64,000 nucleotides of DNA from Phycisphaerae bacterium (lineage in GTDB: Bacteria; Planctomycetota; Phycisphaerae; UBA1845), in the NCBI GenBank assembly GCA_013360585.1, contig JABWBH010000015.1, positions 1 through 64,000 of the forward strand, read 5' to 3'. This document shows positions 1-6,864 of the stretch, in pieces. The stretch's first letter is position 1; each line of letters opens with the position of its first letter. A program made the translations under genes and the position numbers. The notes beneath the pieces are model-generated. The model saw nothing but the letters and a program-made list of their open reading frames with translations. It ran no database searches and was not told the DNA's origin.

Positions 1-1
1 G

Positions 2-208
2 GGAGGGGAGGGGGAGCTGGGCGGGGTGCGGGCGGCGGGGATGGCCCGGGTCGGGGGTGGCGGAGGGGCGCGGGGCGAGGTCGTCGTGCACCTGATCGAC
101 GCGATGAGGGCGGCGGTGGTGGCGGGGGAACTGGAGGCGGCGCGGGTCTGCTACGAAGCGCTGGGGCGACTGCTCGGGAGCTGGTTTCATCGAGCTCAGG
201 ACGGGTAG
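2..208 (+). CDS. Partial hypothetical protein at the left edge
   Basis: The frame is open from the first bases of the window to a TAG at the end, so this is probably the C-terminus of a gene entering from the left; a GTG at base 26 could also start a 60-residue protein. The N-terminal part is Gly/Arg-rich low complexity. The last 40 residues (LIDAMRAAVVAGELEAARVCYEALGRLLG) form a plausible Ala/Leu-rich helix pair. I do not recognise a family. It lies next to toxin-antitoxin genes, so it may belong to the same accessory patch. Confidence 0.35.
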   Translation, partial: GGEGELGGVRAAGMARVGGGGGARGEVVVHLIDAMRAAVVAGELEAARVCYEALGRLLGSWFHRAQDG

Positions 209-362
209 TTCTCCTGGAAATGTTGCGCGGCGGTGCCGACCGAGTCGTTCAAAACGCGCAGTCGTCACGGTGAATGACGCTGCTCTTGCGAGCTGGGAAC
301 CTCGGGCGCACGCCGGAGCAGTCCGTTTGCTTTCCATGCGATCTTGCCGTAGGCTGGTCCGC

Positions 363-1466
363 ATGGCTGCGACTGCGACCTTGGCCACGTTGGCGTCGGA
401 GATGCCCGCCGCCTGGACGACGCGCGCGCTGGAAGCCTGGCTCGAAAAGCTACCTGCACGCGAGCGAGCTGAGCTGATCTGGGCTCGCCCGGGGCTGACC
501 GCCGCGCTTGACAGTCTGCTCAATGGACCACTGAACGCAGATGCCATTGATGCTGGAGTACGTCGTTATGCCCGGGTCAGCCTTGGGTGCCAGACGATCC
601 TGTTGCGTGCACTACGAGGTGACCTCCCGCTCCCGGCGCTGCGCCAAGCCCTGCTCGCAACGCTACCCCAATTGAAGTCCTTCTTTGCCGGCGAACCGAC
701 CGCTGCGGGGCAGGCAGAGCAGGCGCTGCGTGCTGGCGTCGCGATGATGCACGCAAATGAGAGCGTCATCGAGCAATTGAAGGGTAGTCCGGAGGTGGCA
801 TCGATCGAAGCGCAGCTCCCCGAGACCAGCCTCGATGAGCTCGTGGAGGACCTCATGGCGTCCCCGGCGGCCGACGGGGCGCGAGGATTGGCACTTCTAG
901 CGGCTCTCCTGGAAGCCGTGGAACGGTCGATCTCCATTGAGCGAGGTCGAGAGCTTGCGCGTCTGTCGCTGATCCATATGGTGCGGGGGGTGACGGCGCT
1001 GCGCTGCCAGGGGCTTGACGTCTCGATCGTCTCCGATGAGCCACCGGACGTTCAGAGAGACCGGTACATCGACGCAATGGCGCGATGCTCGCTCGAGGGG
1101 TCGTCGCCGTTTGCCCATGAACTGAACGGTCTCCTGTACCCGTTCCCAATACCGCTTCCAGTGGCATCGAGCCCGCCGCCTCCGCTGATTCAGCGCCTCG
1201 TCGGGCGTGTGGCAGGAGCGATGTTCCTGCCAACGCCCAGCGTCTGCTTGGAAGGGCAAAGCTGGTGGATTTCTGCCACGCCTGAGCTGGTCGATCGAGC
1301 GCTCTCGCTGCGAGAGGTGCCGGTGCAGGCGCTCGTCCTCTGTGGTCCGAAGGAGCGGCTCCTGCGAGTGGATCCTGTATCTGAGCAGAGCATGCCCGAC
1401 TCCGCGACGCGCACTCGCGACATGGTTCACGATTGGGACGAGCTTCTTCGCCGGCTGGCGCAATGA
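363..1466 (+). CDS. Hypothetical protein, partner gene of the Doc-like toxin
   Basis: Unrecognised protein of about 367 residues. It is largely alpha-helical by composition, with many Ala, Leu and Arg residues. It has no signal peptide or membrane segment. The frame is open from GTG 270, but the extra N-terminus is Arg-rich and unconvincing, so ATG 363 was chosen; ATG 336 is also possible. Its stop overlaps the ATG of the following Doc-type toxin gene (CAATGAATG), which implies translational coupling. By position it could be an antitoxin or regulator of that toxin, but it is far larger than the usual Phd antitoxin and shows no Phd or AbrB sequence. Function is unknown. Confidence 0.6.
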   Translation: MAATATLATLASEMPAAWTTRALEAWLEKLPARERAELIWARPGLTAALDSLLNGPLNADAIDAGVRRYARVSLGCQTILLRALRGDLPLPALRQALLATLPQLKSFFAGEPTAAGQAEQALRAGVAMMHANESVIEQLKGSPEVASIEAQLPETSLDELVEDLMASPAADGARGLALLAALLEAVERSISIERGRELARLSLIHMVRGVTALRCQGLDVSIVSDEPPDVQRDRYIDAMARCSLEGSSPFAHELNGLLYPFPIPLPVASSPPPPLIQRLVGRVAGAMFLPTPSVCLEGQSWWISATPELVDRALSLREVPVQALVLCGPKERLLRVDPVSEQSMPDSATRTRDMVHDWDELLRRLAQ

Positions 1467-1882
1467 ATGATGCTTCCTGGGACTGGCCTCCTCGCATCAG
1501 TGCCACGCGTGTGCAGGAGCTCCACTCGGCTGCTTTGGCGCACGCCGGCGGCAGGCCTGGTGTGCTGAATGCCGGTCTCCTGGAGAGTGCCGTCGGGGGC
1601 GCTCTGACGGCCGCACTATACGCTAACGAATCCGGTGAGCCAGACCCACTTTATATAGCGGCACATCTGCTCTGCTATCTGGCCCGCAATCATGCGTTCA
1701 ATGATGGGAACAAGCGTGTTGCCTGGCTCGCGTGCGAGGACCAGCTTCGCATGTGCCGGTTGCGCGTAATAGCGTCGACGGACGATGCCGAGCGGCTTGT
1801 TCTTGATGTCGTGAGGGGAGACGTAAAGTCGGAGGACGTCATAGTTTGGCTGGCGGAGCGGCTTGCTCCATATGATCCATGA
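1463..1882 (+). CDS. Doc/Fic-family toxin (death-on-curing type)
   Basis: Protein of 139 residues, close to the usual 120-140 for Doc toxins. The Fic/Doc core HAFNDGNKRVA is present, matching HxFx(D/N)GNKR, and the upstream stretch (IAAHLLCYLARNH) is the expected helix before it. In this family the motif binds a nucleotide. Doc proteins phosphorylate EF-Tu, and other Fic proteins transfer AMP. The track's start at 1433 adds ten residues inside the upstream gene; ATG 1463, overlapping the upstream stop, is preferred. The upstream partner is not a recognisable Phd antitoxin. A VapB-like gene follows immediately and overlaps the stop, so four small accessory genes are packed together. Confidence 0.85.
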   Translation: MNDASWDWPPRISATRVQELHSAALAHAGGRPGVLNAGLLESAVGGALTAALYANESGEPDPLYIAAHLLCYLARNHAFNDGNKRVAWLACEDQLRMCRLRVIASTDDAERLVLDVVRGDVKSEDVIVWLAERLAPYDP

Positions 1883-2105
1883 AGTCCTGGTCGAGGACGA
1901 GCCCTACGAGACGCTGGAGTCGATCGCCCGCCGGTGCGGGCGAAGCGTGGCCGAGATCGTCGGGGACCTCGTGGCGCAGCACTTCGGTGCATCTCGCGCG
2001 GGCGCGGGCAAGGGCCTCGGCGCCATCGAGGGCATCGTGGACGATCCCGCGGCGGCCGAGCTCGATCATGATGCCGTCATCTACGGCGCGGCGAAGCCCC
2101 GCTGA
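1872..2105 (+). CDS. VapB-like antitoxin
   Basis: Protein of 77 residues. The N-terminal half (VLVEDEPYETLESIARRCGRSVAEIVGDLV) resembles a small DNA-binding antitoxin fold. The tail GIVDDPAAAELDHDAVIYGA has the pattern seen at the toxin-binding end of VapB antitoxins. The start at ATG 1872 overlaps the end of the Doc-like gene; a TTG at 1863 is the alternative. The stop overlaps the start of the PIN-domain gene (TGATG), the usual antitoxin-toxin coupling. Such antitoxins normally repress their own operon and neutralise the PIN ribonuclease. Confidence 0.7.
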   Translation: MIHEVLVEDEPYETLESIARRCGRSVAEIVGDLVAQHFGASRAGAGKGLGAIEGIVDDPAAAELDHDAVIYGAAKPR

Positions 2106-2514
2106 TGGAGCGCGTCTTCGTCGACACGAGCGGCTGGTTCGCGTTCGCGAACCGTGGTGACCCGAAGCATCATCGCGTCGCGGCCGTGCTCCGGCGCTTC
2201 GAGGGGCGCCTGGTCACCTCTTCGTTTATTTTGACGAAACGGTGACCCTGTGCAGGTATCGCTATGGCCACAAGGTGGCTGCCGCCATGGGTGACACGCT
2301 CCTCTCGGCGGACGTGGTCGATCTGGTCCGCGTCACCGAAATGGACGAGCGGGCTGCCTGGTCGCTCTTTCTCGCGCGAGCCGACAAGAGCTACAGCTTC
2401 ACGGATTGTACGTCGTTCGTGATCATGCGCCGATTGAATCTCGAGACGGTCGTGTCACTCGATGACGACTTTCGGCAGGAAGGGTACGAAACCCTCCCCG
2501 GCGATACGAAGTGA
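2105..2514 (+). pseudogene. VapC-type PIN ribonuclease toxin, frameshifted
   Basis: The first frame reads MERVFVDTSGWFAFANRGDPKHHRVAAVLRRFEGRLVTSSFI and hits a TGA at 2243. The protein resumes in another frame as DETVTLCRYRYGHKVAAAMGDTLLSADVVDLV...SYSFTDCTSFVIMRRLNLETVVSLDDDF. Joined, this is a normal-length PIN toxin of about 137 residues with its acidic residues in place (VDTS, DET, TDCTS, DDDF). One missing base in the T run ATTTTGAC, near 2231-2233, accounts for the break. It is either a real inactivating deletion or a sequencing error in the homopolymer. The coupled antitoxin gene is intact. Confidence 0.75.
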
Positions 2515-2688
2515 TTCTCGATTGCCTGCGTCCGGGTCCGAACAACGGTTTCGCCCGTGCTCTGATCCGATCTTTCAATCCGCGAATAGTCGCAGCGAGG
2601 CGGGGCACGCCTGGCAGCGATGAGTGCGCGGGAAGGCGCTTCCCGCCGGCGCGGTGATTCAGGCGGCCCGCGCCGCCGCCGCGCCCGG

Positions 2689-2717
2689 TTGACGCCCGCG
2701 CGGGATCGACTTATGCT
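2689..2717 (+). promoter_or_regulatory. Sigma-70-like promoter upstream of sodA
   Basis: A TTGACG -35 box (2689-2694) is followed after 17 bases by a TATGCT -10 box (2712-2717), 66 bases before the sodA start. Both boxes are close to consensus and the spacing is ideal. Confidence 0.55.
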
Positions 2718-2783
2718 CCCGGCGTCGGGTCGGAGTAGCGCCCCCTCCGCGCAGCATGCAAGTTTCGGCCAGGAGATGACACG

Positions 2784-3389
2784 ATGCCGCACGAATTACC
2801 TTCGCTTGCTTATGACTTTAACGCCCTCGAACCGCACATCGACGAGCAGACGATGCGCATTCACCACGGGAAACATCACGCGACCTACGTCGCCAAGCTG
2901 AACGAAGCCCTCGACAAACACCCCGAATTGCACAAGAAACCGCTGGAGGATCTGCTTCGCGGGCTGGCGTCCGTGCCCGACGACATCCGCGGCGCGGTGA
3001 ATAATCACGGCGGCGGACACAGCAATCACTCGATCTTCTGGAAGAACATGAAGCCCGGCGGCGGCGGACAACCCGCCGGAGCCCTGGCGGACGCCATCAA
3101 GAGCACGTTCGGCGGCTTCGACGACTTCAAGGCGAAGTTCACCGCCGCCGCGGCGAACCGCTTCGGCAGCGGCTGGGCGTGGTTGTGCCGGGACGCCGGA
3201 GGGAAGCTGGTTATTCAGGACTTCCCGAATCAGGACAGCCCGCTGACGAAGGGCCTGACGCCGCTGCTGGGCGTGGACGTCTGGGAGCACGCGTACTACC
3301 TCAAGTATCAGAACCGGCGTCCGGATTATCTGGCCGCGTGGTGGAACCTCATCAACTGGGCGGATGTCGCCGAGCGCTTCGGGCGGTAA
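2784..3389 (+). CDS. sodA: Superoxide dismutase, Mn-type
   Basis: Superoxide dismutase of the Fe/Mn family, 201 residues, the normal length. It converts superoxide to hydrogen peroxide and oxygen. Metal ligands are visible: the His in MRIHHGKHH, the His in [11 protein letters not shown], and Asp and His in DVWEHAYY. The Gly-Gly-His block together with Gln in FPNQDSPL is the pattern of manganese enzymes; iron enzymes usually have Ala-Gly there. There is no signal peptide, so it acts in the cytoplasm. A ribosome site AGGAGATG lies 8-15 bases before the ATG. coaD follows after a 36-base gap, so the two are probably co-transcribed from the promoter at 2689. Confidence 0.95.
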   Translation: MPHELPSLAYDFNALEPHIDEQTMRIHHGKHHATYVAKLNEALDKHPELHKKPLEDLLRGLASVPDDIRGAVNNHGGGHSNHSIFWKNMKPGGGGQPAGALADAIKSTFGGFDDFKAKFTAAAANRFGSGWAWLCRDAGGKLVIQDFPNQDSPLTKGLTPLLGVDVWEHAYYLKYQNRRPDYLAAWWNLINWADVAERFGR

Positions 3390-3425
3390 TCGGCGGGCGG
3401 GACGGCGATCACGCTGACGAAGCAC

Positions 3426-3959
3426 ATGCCGGACTCGAGCAAGAGCGTGGGGATGTTCCCGGGCACGTTCGACCCGGTCACCTACGGGCATCTCGACATT
3501 ATCGAGCGCGCCGCGCGCATGTATGCGCGGCTCATCGTCGCGGTCGGGCACAACCCGGAGAAGGCCTCGGTCTTCACCGCTCCCGAGCGCGTCGAGATGC
3601 TGCGGGCGCAGGTATCACATCTGACGAACGTGGAGGTCCGCCCTTATGAGGGTCTGACGGCGAGGTTCGCCCGTGACGTGGGGGCCGGCGTCATCGTTCG
3701 CGGCATCCGCGACAACGTCGATCTGCACGCCGAGCTGGAACTCGCCAACACGAATATGCTCATCAGTGACATCGAAACCGTGTTTCTGATGGCCAGCTCC
3801 CAGCACGCGATGACGTCCAGCACGCTTATCAAGCAGATCGTCGAGATCGGCGGATACGACACGAACCGTCTCGCACGACTTGTCCCGCTTGAGATCGCGC
3901 GCCGCCTCGAAGATCGCATCCGACGCCTGAAGGGCGAGCCCCCCCCGCGGAGCGCCTGA
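3426..3959 (+). CDS. coaD: Phosphopantetheine adenylyltransferase
   Basis: Catalyses the fourth step of coenzyme A synthesis, joining ATP and 4'-phosphopantetheine to give dephospho-CoA. The 177 residues match the usual 160-175. The nucleotidyltransferase motif GTFDPVTYGHLDII is near the N-terminus and the second signature (TSSTLIKQIV) is near residue 135, with VRGIRD between them. The start is not strongly marked by a ribosome site. ATG 3426 gives a slightly long N-terminus and ATG 3453 (MFPGTFDP) would be very short, so 3426 is kept. It follows sodA closely. Confidence 0.95.
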   Translation: MPDSSKSVGMFPGTFDPVTYGHLDIIERAARMYARLIVAVGHNPEKASVFTAPERVEMLRAQVSHLTNVEVRPYEGLTARFARDVGAGVIVRGIRDNVDLHAELELANTNMLISDIETVFLMASSQHAMTSSTLIKQIVEIGGYDTNRLARLVPLEIARRLEDRIRRLKGEPPPRSA

Positions 3960-4128
3960 CCTGCGATTTCGCTGCGATCGTTTCGCGGGCAGGCCGTCCC
4001 GGGGTTGCGTTCAGGCCGTCGCGCCTGGACTTCCCGGTTTTTCCGCTCTGAAGAACCTCCCCCCGCGTTCCCCCGGCCTGCCGACGGGTATAACGTATGA
4101 CGGGCGAGGAGCCCCCGGAGAAAGCAGG

Positions 4129-4950
4129 ATGAGAACGTTGAGCAAAACGGGAGCAGCCGGGCGCGCAGCGACGTCGATTGCGTCAGGCTGCTTAGTGATT
4201 TTTGTGGCGGCTTGCGGAGCACCCGTCGATCCTGACGCAGGCCGAGGTTCCGATGCTCCGCCGGACCTCAGCGACTTATGCGGCACGCGGACGTCGCGCA
4301 ACGCCCCGCCGCCGGGAATCCTCCGCAGCGTCAGTCGCTCGACGATCGAGCTTTCGCCGGAGGATACCGGCTTGGCGAACGTGATCTCAATCATCCGTGG
4401 CGCTGGTTCGTGCGACGAGTCGCCCGCGGAGACAGTCGTTGAGTATGAGATCGGCGCGGACGGCCTGGTGCTCAGCGTGGACGGCGAATCTCCGGGAACC
4501 GAGCGCCGCTTTGTCATCTCTGACGGCTGTCTTCAGATTCAAACCACCCCCGACGCGGATGCGGATGACGGCGGCGACGGCTCGGACGGAAGCGGGTCCG
4601 ACAACGGAGGGTCGGGGGGAGACGGCGGGAACGAGGATCCGGGGCCGTGCGGTGAAAGCGGATTTCCGCTCTTTCAGAAGCTGACCGACAACGATCCGGA
4701 AACCGATCCGTATGTCTGCATCGAAGTCGCCGAGGGCGAGTCCTGTCAGGATTGCTCCGAAGGCGACGACGGGTGGACGTTCACGACGCGCACGACCGTG
4801 ACCTTCCGCGCGACGCGCAGTCTGGCGTTTGTGCAAGCGCTGGATCTCTGCACGTTTGAACTGAGTGAGTCCAACATCCGCATCGGCGAAACCGTCACCG
4901 CCACGCTGATTTCAACCACGCGGTTTGAGCACGACGACCCGGAATCCTGA
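4129..4950 (+). CDS. Hypothetical lipoprotein with a Gly/Asp-rich linker
   Basis: 273 residues. The N-terminus has a signal peptide ending in a lipobox-like VAACGA, so the mature protein is probably lipid-anchored at Cys29. Two Cys-containing regions flank a low-complexity linker rich in Asp, Gly and Ser (about residues 142-180, DADADDGGDGSDGSG...). The C-terminal region (TFTTRTTVTFRATRSLAF...IGETVTATLISTTRF) looks like beta strands. No known family is recognised. A -10-like TATAAC lies 35 bases upstream, and GGAG precedes the ATG. Repeated Cys pairs (CQDC, CTFELS) suggest disulfides outside the cytoplasm. Confidence 0.75.
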   Translation: MRTLSKTGAAGRAATSIASGCLVIFVAACGAPVDPDAGRGSDAPPDLSDLCGTRTSRNAPPPGILRSVSRSTIELSPEDTGLANVISIIRGAGSCDESPAETVVEYEIGADGLVLSVDGESPGTERRFVISDGCLQIQTTPDADADDGGDGSDGSGSDNGGSGGDGGNEDPGPCGESGFPLFQKLTDNDPETDPYVCIEVAEGESCQDCSEGDDGWTFTTRTTVTFRATRSLAFVQALDLCTFELSESNIRIGETVTATLISTTRFEHDDPES

Positions 4951-5116
4951 TCCCACCGAGGCCGCCGGGCTTACCGATCCGGTGTGATGCACGTTTCCTG
5001 CAATTGAATCGGAGCGGCGTGGTTCTGTCGGGGGCGCGCGGACCGCAGGTGCGCGCTCCGCGTTCATGCGACAGGCTTGCAATTCAGCACGGCAGCCCCG
5101 GTCTGCGCATGAGAAA

Positions 5117-5147
5117 GGGACCGCAGCGCCGGTCGCGCCGCGGTCCC
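5117..5147 (-). terminator. Hairpin terminator after the exported gene at 5189
   Basis: An 8-bp perfect stem, GGGACCGC with GCGGTCCC, lies 42 bases beyond the stop codon of the minus-strand gene. Read on the minus strand, it is followed by TTTCTC, a short U-rich tail. Confidence 0.55.
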
Positions 5148-5188
5148 CCTGCTTGTTAACTGCCTTGTGAAACGTGCGTGTTACACGA

Positions 5189-6325
5189 TCACGGGCAGGA
5201 GTAGTTGCGGTAGATCGTCGCCCCGAACGCGGTCGAGGTTGCGCTGACCGTGTGCGGGCCGGAGGCGACGCCGTTGAACTTGACGTTGCAGCGCCCGCTC
5301 GGACGGACCTGCTTGTTGTTGTTCGGACCGCCGTCCAGCTTGAACGTCACGCGCTCGCCCGGAGGGCCGAAGTTCTTGGCCCGGGCGATGTACGTGCCGC
5401 CCTTGCAATTCGCCCTCAGCTTCGGCCACGGTCCGCCGACGCGCCAGAACGAGGTCGCCGCGCCCAGCGGATCCGGGCACAGACCGAAGTTGTACGACTT
5501 GCACTCGCCGGAGTCGACCACGTTGTCGTTGTCGAGGTCGGAGAAGTGACGACGAGCGCTGTTGCCTTCATTCAGCGGCTGGCTGTCACCCCACAGCATC
5601 GGCTGGGCCGCCGTGGCGAGCGTGCCGAACTCGTCCTTCGCATACACGATCCGGTAAGAACCGGAACCGTCAGCCGGACCAGTCAAGGTGATCCCCGCCA
5701 GGCACAGGCTCAGGTCCGTGAAGACGTAGCCGACATCGAAGCTCGACGGAACCACGCCGAAGTCGATCGCCACGCCGTCCAGAACACCGCTGCTGGTGCA
5801 GTTGCCCGCGTTTTCCCAGTTTTCCAGCGTGTTCAGGAAGATGACGCAGCGCTCGGACGTGCCTGAACCGCCGGCCTTCCACCACCACGCATGCTCAACG
5901 CGACCGATCTCGATCCCGTTGCAGCCGCCCTGCATGATGAAATCTTCGATGAAGACGCGATCCTGGTTGTCGGCATTGATGAAATACCGGGCGCCGCCCT
6001 GCCCGCAATTCTGGCCGTAGAAACCGTCGCTCGGCAGCCCTGTCCGGGTATCCGACTCGAAGGCGTCGTAGCACAGATAGGCCCCGCAGTCTTCAGAGAC
6101 ACCGGGCTCGCCCAGTTCGACCCAGCCGCCGATCACGTTGCCGAACTCATCGATCTTCGCGATGCGCAACGGGGCGATCTGCATCCCGTATTCAACCGAA
6201 GTGAACCCCTCGACGGCGACATCGCCGCCAACCCCTTCACTTTCGACCTGCGGTTTCTGAGCGTAGACCGAGACGGCCAAGCCCCCCGCGGCCAGTAACG
6301 CCAGCGCCCAAGAAGCGTTCTTCAT
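5189..6325 (-). CDS. Exported hypothetical protein
   Basis: 378 residues. The track's start at 6427 adds an Arg-rich stretch; ATG 6325 follows a good ribosome site (GAAGGGAGCAG) and begins a clear Sec signal peptide (MKNASWALALLAAGGLAVSVYAQ). The mature part has scattered Cys residues and beta-strand patterns. A calcium-loop-like DLDNDNVVDSGEC occurs about two thirds along. It ends with an Ig-like stretch (RVTFKLDGG...GPHTVSATS). Similar modular secreted proteins of unknown role are common in planctomycetes. It is monocistronic, with a terminator downstream. Function is unknown. Confidence 0.75.
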   Translation of the reverse strand: MKNASWALALLAAGGLAVSVYAQKPQVESEGVGGDVAVEGFTSVEYGMQIAPLRIAKIDEFGNVIGGWVELGEPGVSEDCGAYLCYDAFESDTRTGLPSDGFYGQNCGQGGARYFINADNQDRVFIEDFIMQGGCNGIEIGRVEHAWWWKAGGSGTSERCVIFLNTLENWENAGNCTSSGVLDGVAIDFGVVPSSFDVGYVFTDLSLCLAGITLTGPADGSGSYRIVYAKDEFGTLATAAQPMLWGDSQPLNEGNSARRHFSDLDNDNVVDSGECKSYNFGLCPDPLGAATSFWRVGGPWPKLRANCKGGTYIARAKNFGPPGERVTFKLDGGPNNNKQVRPSGRCNVKFNGVASGPHTVSATSTAFGATIYRNYSCP

Positions 6326-6864
6326 AACGAGCTGCTCCCTTCCTGCAATTGAACGAAAAACATTCGTGCGGCGCCGAACCCGGCGGCGCCGTTCCGCCTC
6401 CCTCTGACCTCTGCAATCCGCCCGCACGCACAGGCGTTTATGACAACCGCCGACGGATGCGCGATTGCAGTCCCTCGGAACGTTTCACACAAGCCCGATC
6501 CAAGGTAGTTCACAAACCTGGCCCACGAAGCTCTGAGTCGCCGACGCAAAAACACACTTACCTCGGCACACCCCAATGCATTCCGTCCGGCAGCGCCTCA
6601 AGAGACATGCCGCCGCGGAACATCGGGTATGACCCCTTCCCGCCGCATTAGCGCAGGTTCGTCCTACTTACGCTACCAGTCTAACAGCGCATGTTCAACG
6701 AAATATCTTATGAAAAACCTTTCATGTTGGGCTGGTGCCGGGGCAGGCGGAATTACGCTCAGTTCAGGCCGCGTTGATTGTCGCCTTTCGGACCGACACA
6801 TCTCCTCTGGCCCGATAAACTTCGGGTTGTCGTACTCGCGTTCGTCGGGATAAGGTAGGCATCG
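6326..6864. other. Intergenic region upstream of mutS and the exported gene
   Basis: This stretch of about 540 bases separates two divergent genes. Its composition is less GC-rich than the surroundings, especially 6480-6730. No convincing ORF is seen. A small palindrome ATGAAAAACCTTTCAT (6710-6725) and an A/T-rich patch are the only structures noted. Promoters for both neighbours must lie here, but no box pair stands out. Confidence 0.4.

Noticed and set aside
6710-6725. ATGAAAAACCTTTCAT palindrome as an operator
   Set aside because: The 6-bp arms are short and could arise by chance; no second copy was found near a promoter.
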